A stretch of 64,000 nucleotides of DNA from Fidelibacterota bacterium (GTDB taxonomy: Bacteria; Fidelibacterota; Marinisomatia; SCGC-AAA003-L08; TS1B11). The first letter of the stretch is position 1. Each line of letters begins with the position of its first letter. The position numbers were made by a program, and so were the translations under genes. Location: assembly GCA_004124875.1 (NCBI GenBank), contig SCKJ01000010.1:1-64000 (forward strand), given 5' to 3'. Below, one piece after another: positions 41,596-50,552 of this stretch. The notes beneath the pieces are model-generated. The model saw nothing but the letters and a program-made list of their open reading frames with translations, searched no databases and had not been told where the DNA came from.

Positions 41596-42876
41596 TTACG
41601 TTACCGTCACCTGAGGCCCCGAAAATCGACCTGCCTCATCAATACTAAATGGACTGCTCACACCATCCACCTGGACGCGTACCAAGTAGGTTCCGGGACT
41701 GACATTACCTGCCGGGATTTGAAGCGAGTTCGTCTCATCTTCCCGTACGGGTGCAGGCAGAGTGAAGGCTCGTGGGCTTGACTCTGACAACTCGTTTAAA
41801 AGCAGAACGACAACTTGCCCGAGATATACAGGAGGCGCCAGCTCCAAATCTATCATTCCCGGTTCCGAAGATCTCCTGCCTCTTTTGGGAGGCTGGGTAA
41901 AGGAGACCAGCGCCTGGCCAGCAGCATCTTCCGCGATGAATGGGTGAAGAACGAAGGGAACGACATTTGACTCTGCCCCTTGGTGCGACACCGGTGGCAC
42001 GCCCATCATAATCCCATGGGACACACGCAAGCCGTGAGTACCTGCTCTCAGCTGGGCAGGAAGCCTGACTTTCAGCCGATTACCGCTAATTTCCTGAGGG
42101 GACACCACTTCATTGCCAATACGAACCTCGACTTCATCGGCATCCAAATGGTGCCCTAAGACCAGCAATTCATCACCGGCCAGGATTTGACCTCCCGGCC
42201 CAGACCCCCCATTTATTCGTTTAATCACAGGGAAGGGAAATGGTCCAACCTGGATCGTCCGTTCGCCCACGGGTAGCACCGGAGGGGGCGTCTGCTCGCC
42301 ATCAATTAGAACGACTGAGGCATAGTAGGCCATAGACAGAGTATAGGGAGTCTGAAAAAATACCGACCAAAGTTTGGACAGCTCCTCAATGTCCAGGGTG
42401 ACAGGTGTGAACTTGACAAGGTCTATTTGCTCCTCCAGATCAGATTCGCTAAGGTAATCGGGAATGGTTGACTCGTCAGGCGCCCGCAACACCATATCGG
42501 CAATTGCTGCTCGAGTCAAAACGGGTCTGGAATGCAAAGCGCCAACAATCCGGCCAAGAAGTAATTGGGAGGTCAACGCATCATCGTTGCCGTAAAAATT
42601 CAACAGGTAGGAAAGATCGAGTCCAATGCTTGATCTCTGGACGAGGTTTCCATTCGCAGACCTGGTAGGCAGATCACTGTTGCGGAAGGCTGCATTGGGT
42701 TGCACCTGATATAAATAGATGTTGACCCCTTCGTAGCTGGATCCGACTGACTGAACCGCGTCAGGGCGGCTTGTGGTGATTTTTACATTCCCAACCCCCG
42801 GAACGGTGCTGACTGCTTCTTCAATAAGCTGGCGCAACGTTGCCGTGACCGCTGCGATTGCCCGGTAATCGCTCAC
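41596..42876 (-). CDS. DUF4255 tail-terminator / cap protein (Pvc16-like)
   Basis: 426 residues from GTG 42876, overlapping the upstream gene by GTGA. Residues 1-190 are the DUF4255 domain (AIAAVTATLRQLIEEAVSTV, NIYLYQVQPNAAFRNSDLPT, SYLLNFYGNDD). The C-terminal 220 residues are beta-rich Ig-like modules (GDELLVLGHHLDADEVEVRI; GTYLVRVQVDGVSSPF). Cap proteins of this family close the distal end of tube and sheath. Confidence 0.9.
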   Translation of the reverse strand: MSDYRAIAAVTATLRQLIEEAVSTVPGVGNVKITTSRPDAVQSVGSSYEGVNIYLYQVQPNAAFRNSDLPTRSANGNLVQRSSIGLDLSYLLNFYGNDDALTSQLLLGRIVGALHSRPVLTRAAIADMVLRAPDESTIPDYLSESDLEEQIDLVKFTPVTLDIEELSKLWSVFFQTPYTLSMAYYASVVLIDGEQTPPPVLPVGERTIQVGPFPFPVIKRINGGSGPGGQILAGDELLVLGHHLDADEVEVRIGNEVVSPQEISGNRLKVRLPAQLRAGTHGLRVSHGIMMGVPPVSHQGAESNVVPFVLHPFIAEDAAGQALVSFTQPPKRGRRSSEPGMIDLELAPPVYLGQVVVLLLNELSESSPRAFTLPAPVREDETNSLQIPAGNVSPGTYLVRVQVDGVSSPFSIDEAGRFSGPQVTVT

Positions 42877-44717
42877 AAAGTTCCCTCATCCCGCTGCTGC
42901 AAATAACTATCTAGCGAAAGTGCTGGGGCTGCAGGTTCATAGCTGGCCACTGGCTCTGTCGATGGTTGCACGGTTTGACTGACGATTTCAATAGAGTCGA
43001 TGATAACTTCAATGGAATTGCTCTCCGAGGGGCGCTCTCCATGTCGATCCCAGCCATGGACATGGTCGGGAATCCGCGTTAGCGCTTCAGCCACGAATGT
43101 CCTCTCATCGTGCTCGGGCAACACGAGTTTCGAGGTTACTGCACCCCGCTCACTGACTATTGATGCTGGAGGGTGATTTATGGTTGGCGGGCCGGCTTTT
43201 TCCTCATTTAACGCCTTTGCCGGATTGCGCGGTTTGGTTGGATGGTCATGATGGGCATCTCTTTCAAGCGAGGCAACGGCCGCGCGCGCCATCCGATTGC
43301 CGTCAACTTTCTCATCTATAGAGGTGATAGCCATCGACTGGTGTACGGATGACCGGGGCAGTGATTCCCGTATCGGGGGGGGAACCCGTCTGGTGAGATT
43401 CGAATCCCCCTGGATGACGGGGTTCGTCTTGTCGCCCTTTTCCTCAGTCAATGCCCGGCCTGGATTATGAAGGCTTTGCTCAGCATGTTTATTCCCACCA
43501 CTTACTATCTCAGACAGACTATCGTCCTCCGTAATCCGCGCGATTTTTACCTCACGAACCATACCTGATAGGCCACTGAAAGATTCCAAGTTTGGAACCC
43601 GGTCTGAAGAATTTGATTCTTTTACCTGCCGGACTGAAGAGGTCACGAATTGCGAAGAATCTGAATCCTGACTGGCTTCCTCCCCCTGCATGGCTTGATT
43701 TTTCACACCATCCATTTGCCTTCGAATCGGTCGAAATCCAGCCATTTTCCCTCTTTTTGTGAGCTTGCTGGATGGGGACGCAACGGATTCAGCGTTGCTT
43801 TCTGAGACTCCCGATTGCGTTGGTCGAGCTTCCTCCGACCGCACCGCTGCATCTAAGACTGGAGGGAGCAGGTTATCCATTGAACCAGTATCTGCAATGG
43901 ATCGTTCTGATAGAGAGCCGGATACCCGATCTATTGTTCCGGGTTTTGCCACTCGGGAGACGGATGCTGATAACGAAGGCGTCGGGGCAGTATCATTCTC
44001 CGGCAGAGGGGGGCCGGCGACGGGCATCTCAGTAGCCCTGATTTCGGGGCTCACTGGACCGCCCACCGGATGGTAACCGGTACCCGAGCGTGGAAACCCG
44101 GTCGCCAGGGCCGGTTCACCTTCCTCGATAGAAATGACCGGGTAGATCGGGGGTAATGGTGCAGATGTCTGGACTAAGGTGGATGTCTGACCCGCCACTC
44201 CAGGCTCCACTTCCCGGGAGATGGGTTCCAGTGAGGAAGACATCGGTGTAGTATAAATCTCCGACTGGGTCGGACCGGTGACGGATACCTCATCAGCCCG
44301 GATTTTGTGGCCCTCTGGATCGGCCGCTGGCGCGTCCCCCGCAGCAGGGCGTGGAATCCTAGTCGCTGAGTCCGGTTCACCTTCCTTGATAGAAATGACC
44401 GGGAAAACAGGGCGTAATGGTTCATCGGCCCGGGGCGATAAAAGCGCCTGATGTCCCTGCCCGTCCTCTTTGTCTAATTCTCTGTGTTGACCGGGACGCA
44501 CTTGGTGTGCTGGCTGAACAAAAGAAGCATTCCTCCTGCTATTGGGCACAGCTCTGTTGGTTTCCACATGGAGGGTTGGGGTTGCAGCTGGGTACGGAAG
44601 TTGATCTTCGTGCCTATAGATGCCAATGGCTCCAAGCTCGTGATAAATGGGATCAGCTAACCTAAACATGGGCGGATTGACCAATGCGCGCGATGCCATT
44701 CTCCCCCAGAAATCCAT
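42873..44717 (-). CDS. Long disordered eCIS protein, possible tape-measure role
   Basis: 614 residues, largely Pro/Ser/Thr/Glu-rich and probably unstructured. The N-terminus (MASRALVNPPMFRLADPIYH) and the C-terminal tail (PALSLDSYLQQRDEG) look ordered; the middle contains two diverged repeats of about 75 residues, opening PVFPVISIKEGEPDSATRIP and PIYPVISIEEGEPALATGFP. No coiled coil or membrane segment. Its position between the Zn-ribbon baseplate protein and the cap protein, and its length, would fit a tape-measure or linker protein, but no family match was recognised. The start overlaps the upstream stop by one base. Confidence 0.7.
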   Translation of the reverse strand: MDFWGRMASRALVNPPMFRLADPIYHELGAIGIYRHEDQLPYPAATPTLHVETNRAVPNSRRNASFVQPAHQVRPGQHRELDKEDGQGHQALLSPRADEPLRPVFPVISIKEGEPDSATRIPRPAAGDAPAADPEGHKIRADEVSVTGPTQSEIYTTPMSSSLEPISREVEPGVAGQTSTLVQTSAPLPPIYPVISIEEGEPALATGFPRSGTGYHPVGGPVSPEIRATEMPVAGPPLPENDTAPTPSLSASVSRVAKPGTIDRVSGSLSERSIADTGSMDNLLPPVLDAAVRSEEARPTQSGVSESNAESVASPSSKLTKRGKMAGFRPIRRQMDGVKNQAMQGEEASQDSDSSQFVTSSVRQVKESNSSDRVPNLESFSGLSGMVREVKIARITEDDSLSEIVSGGNKHAEQSLHNPGRALTEEKGDKTNPVIQGDSNLTRRVPPPIRESLPRSSVHQSMAITSIDEKVDGNRMARAAVASLERDAHHDHPTKPRNPAKALNEEKAGPPTINHPPASIVSERGAVTSKLVLPEHDERTFVAEALTRIPDHVHGWDRHGERPSESNSIEVIIDSIEIVSQTVQPSTEPVASYEPAAPALSLDSYLQQRDEGTL

Positions 44718-45451
44718 CAGGCGTTCACTTGCTTAAGATATTGATGCCTCCGCCAGGCATTCATGGCTAGAATCTCTCCTTCCTTCCACCCATAGGCTTT
44801 AGCCAGCACATGTACTTCCCAAAGCAGTGCACCAGCGCTTTTTGTCAGGGAGTTCCAAAAGTAGTAAGATATATCAAAATGTATTTCCCAGGCATGATTG
44901 CATGCAGGACAATGCACCTCCAGCAACATTTCAGCCTGCTGATCCTCTTGCAGAATACGATCAGCGACGGCCTTTAGCACATACGCAGGCAAGCGATGCG
45001 CAGATATGGTTTTCTTTTTGTATGTTGAGGAGACGATACAGTGTTCAATCAGACTGCGCCGGGCTTCCTCCAAGTCCTGGCTGGGGGCAATTGCCAGCAA
45101 ATTCGAGCTATCGGGCAAACGGCATCGAACCTGGTATTGGCCCTCATTGACCGATATTGTGGCCGGTTCAAACGCTGCATCCGCTGAACGTACTTGACCG
45201 ACAGGAATCGTCAGTTCGATCTCTTCATCGCAACGTGGGCAATCGCTTACTCCGGCAATGGAATCGCCGAAGCATATTTCATACATTGCGAGGAGATACT
45301 GATCGCGCCCACCGATAGGCATCGCGACCAGTTCCTCCCACGACTTTTCAGGGAAGGCGAAGTTGATGGCAGTCAGTGATCTCTCGGTCAGCGACCGGCA
45401 TTGCCCCCAATCGTTCATTCTGAGGATATCCGCAGCACTTAGAAAGCGCAC
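44717..45451 (-). CDS. Zn-ribbon baseplate protein (T4 gp26-like)
   Basis: 244 residues from GTG 45451. It begins RFLSAADILRMNDWGQCRSL and has two CxxC pairs (CPRCDEE near 75, CPACNH near 185) that can bind a zinc ion. The C-terminal AYGWKEGEILAMNAWRRHQY is a conserved ending of eCIS/T4-like baseplate proteins. It follows the tube gene by five bases, as in other eCIS loci. Confidence 0.8.
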   Translation of the reverse strand: MRFLSAADILRMNDWGQCRSLTERSLTAINFAFPEKSWEELVAMPIGGRDQYLLAMYEICFGDSIAGVSDCPRCDEEIELTIPVGQVRSADAAFEPATISVNEGQYQVRCRLPDSSNLLAIAPSQDLEEARRSLIEHCIVSSTYKKKTISAHRLPAYVLKAVADRILQEDQQAEMLLEVHCPACNHAWEIHFDISYYFWNSLTKSAGALLWEVHVLAKAYGWKEGEILAMNAWRRHQYLKQVNA

Positions 45452-45456
45452 CTGGC

Positions 45457-45981
45457 TTAGGCCGGCTCGGTAAAGCTGGGCTCAGCCGGCTCGGCGACGC
45501 CGTAATCGCGTTCCCAACCTTCGTTTTCCAATTTTAGGCTCTGTATCGCCACCGCCTTGCCGTTCGCGTCCAGCTCGGGCATGGCTTGAAATTCAGAAAC
45601 CCAGCAACGGTAGACCTTATAGGCTATAGCCAACTGCCCCGATTCGTTGTAGACTTCAATAATAATGTCCTTGCGGAAGTCTTTGAGGGAAACTTCACTT
45701 CCAAGGCCCGAGCCGTAGTTCCAGATTTTGTTGGCCCACTGTTCGAATTCGGGATCATGGGTCACGCCCCGTTCGAGTGTTATGGCCTCGTACTTGGTCT
45801 GCCCCGGTGATTTTCTGGTGGAACTCGGATCCCCTCCCTCCCGGTGCTCAATCGGTTCAGTGGTCCGTTTCAACGCGCCAACCTTGCTGACGCCGGCGAC
45901 ATACCTCCCATCCCATTTTACCCTGAATTTGAAGTTTTTATAGGGATCGAATCTCTCTGCATTGACACTGAACGTTGCCAC
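45457..45981 (-). CDS. Inner tube protein (gp19-like)
   Basis: 174 residues from a GTG start. The family core is clear: RFDPYKNFKFRVKWDGRYVA, GVSKVGALKRTTEPIEHREG, KSPGQTKYEAITLERGVTHD, and the closing QSLKLENEGWERD. It polymerises into the inner tube that holds cargo. It is the only tube gene in this window, while many eCIS have two. It lies nine bases downstream of the sheath gene. Confidence 0.92.
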   Translation of the reverse strand: MATFSVNAERFDPYKNFKFRVKWDGRYVAGVSKVGALKRTTEPIEHREGGDPSSTRKSPGQTKYEAITLERGVTHDPEFEQWANKIWNYGSGLGSEVSLKDFRKDIIIEVYNESGQLAIAYKVYRCWVSEFQAMPELDANGKAVAIQSLKLENEGWERDYGVAEPAEPSFTEPA

Positions 45982-45990
45982 AATTCCCCC

Positions 45991-47850
45991 TTATGCCGCG
46001 ACCTGACCGGCTATTTGCTGTAGTTTGATGATGACGAATTCCGCCGGTTTCAGGGGCGCGAATCCTATGAGGATGTTCACAATGCCCAAATTGATATCAT
46101 TCTGGGTTGTGGTCTCGCTGTCACATTTGACAAAGTAGGCATCCTTGGGCGAGCTGCCCTGAAATGCCCCTTGGCGGAACATGTTGTGCATGAAAGCACC
46201 CAGGTTCAATCTAATCTGGGACCATAGCGGTTCGTCGTTGGGCTCAAATACAGCCCAATGGGTTCCCCGATAGAGGCTTTCCTCGATATAGAGTGCTACC
46301 CGGCGCACCGACAGGTATTTCCATTCCGACGCCAGCTGGTCATTTCCCTGTGTCGTTCTGGAGCCCCAGATCACCCGCCCAGCCGGGCCCATCGCCCGGA
46401 GACAGTTTAATCCGAGTGGGTTCAGCTCCCCATTTTCAGCATCGGTCAGAGGAATACTCAAGGCCGGTACACCTTTAAGGGTTGCGTCGAGGCCGGCAGG
46501 GGCCTTCCAGAGCCCGCGGGTGCTGTCCGTCCGGGCAATAACCCCCGCTACGGCGCCGCAAGGAACGAAATCACGCAGCTGGTTCTCCCGCAGTGGATCG
46601 GGCTTGCGCAATCGGGGAAAAAATACGGCCGCATTTTTACTGGTGGAGCCCAAGGTCGCATTTTGCATGGCTGTTTTGGCGACCGCTTTGCTCAACCAAG
46701 TGGTTGGAGGGTCGACGATGAAAAACGCGCGTCTCTTTTCGGCGTATGTTGCGGCCTTGCCGATCAAACTATTCTCGATTTCGCCATCAATCTTGTGGGG
46801 GGGAATACACAACAGATTGAACAGGTCGGCATTTTCAAGGGCATAGAGGCCTTCCTTATCTCCTTTCGTGGTGAAATCCTGGTAATCCAATTTCTCCCCA
46901 TCTGAACCCAGAGTGGTAACAGGTTCAGTTTGGTTATTAGGGGTTGCGGCAGGCCTCGCTGTGGGCAAATCACCATCTACCCTTATTAGCGCCGACCGAT
47001 CCTTCAGGACCCCATCGAGCTGGCGAGCACTCTCCACGACCGAGACACTCAGGAAGCTTTCGGTATTTCCGGTGGTGGTATCGGTAACATAGAGGTTGAA
47101 GGTGTCGTTATCAGTCAGCCCCAGGTCCTTGGCGGCAGTCGTTTCCGCCGGGCTGCTGGGTAACGTTATGATTACTTCCAGGCCGTTTCCCCAAAGGCCC
47201 TCATAAGCTGCTTCAAGGTTGAGGGCAGCGGTTCCACTGCCGATCACGATTTTGGCTTTGGGGCTAGTGCTCACCGTTGTGGTTGTCGATTCGACGGGCA
47301 GCAGTACATCCGCTGCTGCAGCGGCTGCACGTTTCATATCTGCCATAGAGCCGTCTGCCTCTCTCACCGCTGCCACTGCTGCAACGACTGAGTTTGCCGC
47401 AGCCAATTCGTGAGGCCCATACTCGTCCTTTAAATATTCATCCCGCGCCGTATCCGCGGCATCAATTATGGCTTGTTTATTACCCGTTGCCGCTTGGGCG
47501 GCGGTGGAGACTGCGATTGCCGCCGCGGAGGCATCTCTTTCTTCCTGTGTCGGCGCGGGGGTAGTGATGGTTGAAGGGCCTCCGCCCTTATACAGCCTGA
47601 CGATGATGGCCTGGCCGCCGCCATTGCCGAAGAAATCGCGCACGGCATAGCTCATGGCGCTTTGGCCCCACAGTCCGCCAAAGTTTCGCTCGTAATCGCC
47701 ATAGTTATTGATCGTAATAGGATCATTGACCGGGCCGCGCAGTGCCCGACCGACAAAAGCCGTGATGGAAGTGGCGACACCTGTAATTGTGCGTACGCCA
47801 CTGGGAATTTCTTCGATGTAAACGCCTGGGTAAGTTGGTGCAACCGGCAT
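45991..47850 (-). CDS. Contractile sheath protein
   Basis: 619 residues; it begins PVAPTYPGVYIEEIPSGVRT and ends in the conserved sheath C-terminal domain (YLSVRRVALYIEESLYRGTH, WAVFEPNDEPLWSQIRLNLG). An alanine-rich helical stretch at about 102-185 (AAIAVSTAAQAATGNKQAII ... MKRAAAAAADVLL) is inserted in the outer domain before the usual central fold. GPVNDPITINNYGDYERNFG is the typical N-terminal core. It is the first gene of the long minus-strand eCIS run and is preceded by 570 bases of noncoding sequence. Confidence 0.93.
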   Translation of the reverse strand: MPVAPTYPGVYIEEIPSGVRTITGVATSITAFVGRALRGPVNDPITINNYGDYERNFGGLWGQSAMSYAVRDFFGNGGGQAIIVRLYKGGGPSTITTPAPTQEERDASAAAIAVSTAAQAATGNKQAIIDAADTARDEYLKDEYGPHELAAANSVVAAVAAVREADGSMADMKRAAAAAADVLLPVESTTTTVSTSPKAKIVIGSGTAALNLEAAYEGLWGNGLEVIITLPSSPAETTAAKDLGLTDNDTFNLYVTDTTTGNTESFLSVSVVESARQLDGVLKDRSALIRVDGDLPTARPAATPNNQTEPVTTLGSDGEKLDYQDFTTKGDKEGLYALENADLFNLLCIPPHKIDGEIENSLIGKAATYAEKRRAFFIVDPPTTWLSKAVAKTAMQNATLGSTSKNAAVFFPRLRKPDPLRENQLRDFVPCGAVAGVIARTDSTRGLWKAPAGLDATLKGVPALSIPLTDAENGELNPLGLNCLRAMGPAGRVIWGSRTTQGNDQLASEWKYLSVRRVALYIEESLYRGTHWAVFEPNDEPLWSQIRLNLGAFMHNMFRQGAFQGSSPKDAYFVKCDSETTTQNDINLGIVNILIGFAPLKPAEFVIIKLQQIAGQVAA

Positions 47851-48416
47851 GGCAGTTGGTCCTTCTATTTAATCATCATATCAGTTCAAGAGAGCAATTC
47901 CAGAGCACACCCCTACATAAGGATTATGCACTCCTTTTTGAGACATGATATATTCAGCGTCTACGCTATATATTTATTAATACCAGTTACAAGGTAATAT
48001 TATTAGCGCCTATTTGTCAATATATATTGGCGGGATTCTACTGTTTTTCCGGATGATCTGGAAATAATCCAGCCGGGAATCCAAAATAACTGCGCTAGAA
48101 AAACTATCAAATCCGACGATTGGTTAACGGCCCGGAAATGTCTCGCGTCCGATGGGTTAAGGCAGCTTCGGTAGGGTGGGGGACAAATATGCGAAATGAC
48201 GCCATACGTCGCTACGCAACCTTGGGGAGAGATTTAATATTGTAAGGTTTGAACAGGGACGAGATATTGGAGTTGGCGGCTCACCGCAAACGAGACTTAT
48301 GGTGGGCTGTCAAGTTACCGAGTCGAATCGAATGATAATGTTTGAGTCAGATAACCGGCCCCAGATAAAAAAGTAGGTTGGGCTTAGGTGCGCCCTTAGG
48401 CTTAAATGTGAGACAG
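47851..48416. other. Intergenic region upstream of the eCIS
   Basis: About 570 bases without a supported gene, expected to hold the promoter of the eCIS run. A ribosome binding-like AGAAGGAC lies just before the sheath ATG. The 47940-48030 part is AT-rich. Two short plus-strand frames between 48190 and 48380 have no recognisable product. No known riboswitch or repeat was recognised. Confidence 0.6.
47994..48020 (-). promoter_or_regulatory. Candidate promoter for the eCIS operon
   Basis: On the minus strand TTGACA (48020-48015) is a perfect sigma70-type -35 box, followed after 15 bases by TATTAC (47999-47994), a weak -10. The region is AT-rich and lies about 145 bases before the sheath start. 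Spacing is short and the host's promoter consensus is unknown, so this is a weak call. Confidence 0.25.
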
Positions 48417-49397
48417 TTAGGCGTTACCCATTAGCGACGAGTTATTCAAGTGAAGTAATATTTCATCTATAGGCGTGATCGGATGATCAATTCCCATTGA
48501 TTTTGTGTCTTCCCTATCCAGCGCAAGGGGAAAGGTGAGAGAAACGCTCGTTCCCTTCCCTCGCCTGCTTGAAATCGCAATATCGCCTTGAAGCATTTGC
48601 ATGATCGCATAGCATAGCGGCAATCCCAGTCCGGATTTGATGTGCGAGGAAGGCCCATCATTGGAAAAGTGAGGCAAAAAGACGTTATCAAGTGTTTCAG
48701 GCACTATGCCAGTCCCATTATCAGTTATTTCCATTTGCAGATGCGGTGAGTAGGAAGGTATCAAGCTGCCCCCGCTAATTTTCTTATTTGACTCGGGATT
48801 TGAGAATGAGATATGTACTGTACTGCCGGGTCCAGCCAAAGCGTTCAAGGCATTTGTCAGCACATTCTCAACGACTTGTTGTACAAGTTGTGAATTGGCA
48901 AAAATAATATCATCCTGGCAAGCAGTCGTGATTTCCAGCTCCACGCCATTGGGGTTATACAGGCTCTTTGTAACATTTTTTACTATCTCTGAGGCCGATA
49001 CGTGGCTTAATTGCATTCTATCAGGATATGTGGCCTGGCAGACCCGGTTGCTAACGGAAATAGCGTCACTCAACTGGTCAGAAATCATTTGGGATAGGTT
49101 CATCACTGTATGATTATTCTCTGCAGTTGATCTCAGTATTTTCGCCAACTCATTAACGCCATATAAAGTCGTGTTCAAATGGTAAGTCAGACCTCCAGCC
49201 AAAGCTCCTATCGTGGCCATCTGCCGGGCAATAATTAGTTTGTCCTCGATCTTATGCTTCTCCAATCGTAAGGATTCTTCCTCCATCCTTGCATGCACAG
49301 CCTGCCTTACACTATATCGCACATAGAGCGTTATGGCCATCGCGGTGATAAGTGTGATGGTTGTGCTTATGAAAAGGAAAAAACCGGGCGCTTCCAT
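48417..49397 (-). CDS. Histidine kinase-like protein with an altered H-box
   Basis: 326 residues from ATG 49397 (GGGGGT upstream); a longer frame to 49457 overlaps the sensor gene more. One N-terminal membrane helix (FFLFISTTITLITAMAITLY) is followed by a coiled linker and the dimerisation region. The ATP-binding domain is complete: N-box VVENVLTNALNAL, DNGTGIVPE and GLGLPLCYAI. The H-box reads ALAGGLTYHLNTTL where AHEINNPL is expected: the usual His is Tyr and the next residue is His. It may phosphorylate the shifted His or be a pseudokinase. It overlaps the upstream membrane sensor gene by 31 bases; no response regulator is nearby. Confidence 0.83.
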   Translation of the reverse strand: MEAPGFFLFISTTITLITAMAITLYVRYSVRQAVHARMEEESLRLEKHKIEDKLIIARQMATIGALAGGLTYHLNTTLYGVNELAKILRSTAENNHTVMNLSQMISDQLSDAISVSNRVCQATYPDRMQLSHVSASEIVKNVTKSLYNPNGVELEITTACQDDIIFANSQLVQQVVENVLTNALNALAGPGSTVHISFSNPESNKKISGGSLIPSYSPHLQMEITDNGTGIVPETLDNVFLPHFSNDGPSSHIKSGLGLPLCYAIMQMLQGDIAISSRRGKGTSVSLTFPLALDREDTKSMGIDHPITPIDEILLHLNNSSLMGNA

Positions 49398-50008
49398 AAG
49401 TAACCCCCAAAATATATGATAAACGAAACGATGTGAATAACGTTGTGAAACCTCCACGTATTAATTGAAATTTCACCGAGGATGGTTGAATAAACGAATG
49501 CGTTTCCAGAAAAATAGATGAAACTGCCCATAGAAATCCAATATCTTTCGTCATAGAAGATTGATTTCTTTGGAAGTGATCGAAGGACGTCAAACAAGCT
49601 ATATAGCGCAATGAATGTTACCAAAACGCTACTGATTGCCAGACCTATTACTGGAGGATCAGGAGACGACTCATTGCTGCCTAAATATAACGCGATATTA
49701 CTGATTATTATCAAGGGAATGATAATCTTCGTTAATATTTTAGGGTAACCAGTTAAGAAATCCGAGAAAATGAAAATGAGAAATGGGATCGCAACCAGGA
49801 TGAACAGATGAAATAAAAACAAATTTCTGGTACCTTGAAATGCAAGATAAACTGCGACGAGGTTACTCGCCGCTACATAGCTCACGTAGACGGTTAGCAG
49901 CTGCAATGATCTGGTACAATTGCTCCACGTAAGCCAGCCAGCAGCTGCAACAAGGAGCGAAACGCCTACCACTGTCAGTCCGAGAATCACATCCGATGTG
50001 ATTTCCAA
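49367..50008 (-). CDS. Multi-pass membrane protein, probable sensor partner of the histidine kinase
   Basis: 213 residues with about seven hydrophobic segments (IILGL-type start, LLTVYVSYVAASNLVAVYLA, LFHLFILVAIPFLIFIFSDF and more). The arrangement resembles separated sensor-transmembrane modules that pair with a kinase. It overlaps the kinase start by 31 bases and follows the lipoprotein gene by 21 bases, so the three form an operon. Ligand unknown. Confidence 0.7.
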   Translation of the reverse strand: MEITSDVILGLTVVGVSLLVAAAGWLTWSNCTRSLQLLTVYVSYVAASNLVAVYLAFQGTRNLFLFHLFILVAIPFLIFIFSDFLTGYPKILTKIIIPLIIISNIALYLGSNESSPDPPVIGLAISSVLVTFIALYSLFDVLRSLPKKSIFYDERYWISMGSFIYFSGNAFVYSTILGEISINTWRFHNVIHIVSFIIYFGGYLWKRPVFSFS

Positions 50009-50029
50009 GGCTATCTACCCGCTATCTAT

Positions 50030-50509
50030 CTAATCGCCCCCGCCACAGAAGGGAGGACACGGTAATGCGACGTCAAGAATAACTATCTCGTGAGCACCCA
50101 TTAATTTCCCCAGACCGCCATCAACATCCACGTCGTTGCCATCTGACGTCACTCCAAAAATGACCTGAGAGTAACTGCCATCCTCTTTTAACGCATGGTA
50201 GATACGCAGGCCCACAACACCGTCCTGTGCCAGCAGTGCCAGCATGGCGTCACGGGCGAAAAACCATCCATTGGGCTCATTCACAAAATTTTTATCATAT
50301 CGTGTGATCATCTCGTGAGCAGTGGATGAAATAATTACATGGTCTTCCTGACCTGAAAACATGGCCGTTGGATCTACCTGTATAGCCGTAAACGAAAATA
50401 GTGCAGGGTCGCGTTCTTGATCCGACGACATTGTAGAGACTTCACAGCTGTTGACAACGATTAATCCCAGGACTAGACCTGCCGCCAGAACACCGTATTT
50501 TCTTTTCAT
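50030..50509 (-). CDS. Lipoprotein of unknown function
   Basis: 159 residues from ATG 50509 (strong GGGGGGAAT upstream). A longer frame to 50605 would overlap the regulator gene. Basic n-region MKRKYG and hydrophobic core end in the lipobox VVNSC (Cys at about 22), so it is likely lipid-anchored outside the inner membrane. The mature part is acidic; it ends ALPCPPFCGGGD with two nearby cysteines. It lies between the Xre regulator and the sensor/kinase pair. Confidence 0.75.
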   Translation of the reverse strand: MKRKYGVLAAGLVLGLIVVNSCEVSTMSSDQERDPALFSFTAIQVDPTAMFSGQEDHVIISSTAHEMITRYDKNFVNEPNGWFFARDAMLALLAQDGVVGLRIYHALKEDGSYSQVIFGVTSDGNDVDVDGGLGKLMGAHEIVILDVALPCPPFCGGGD

Positions 50510-50552
50510 TATTCCCCCCATTTTGTTCGATTGTGCGCAAGTGCCCGTATTA

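Noticed and set aside
5215..47850. Prophage or T6SS interpretation of the contractile locus
   Set aside because: No capsid, portal, terminase, integrase, or TssJ/L/M genes; DUF4255, the eCIS ATPase and DUF4157 cargo fit eCIS.
48200..48380. Short plus-strand frames upstream of the kinase gene
   Set aside because: No start site or family similarity; better left as intergenic.
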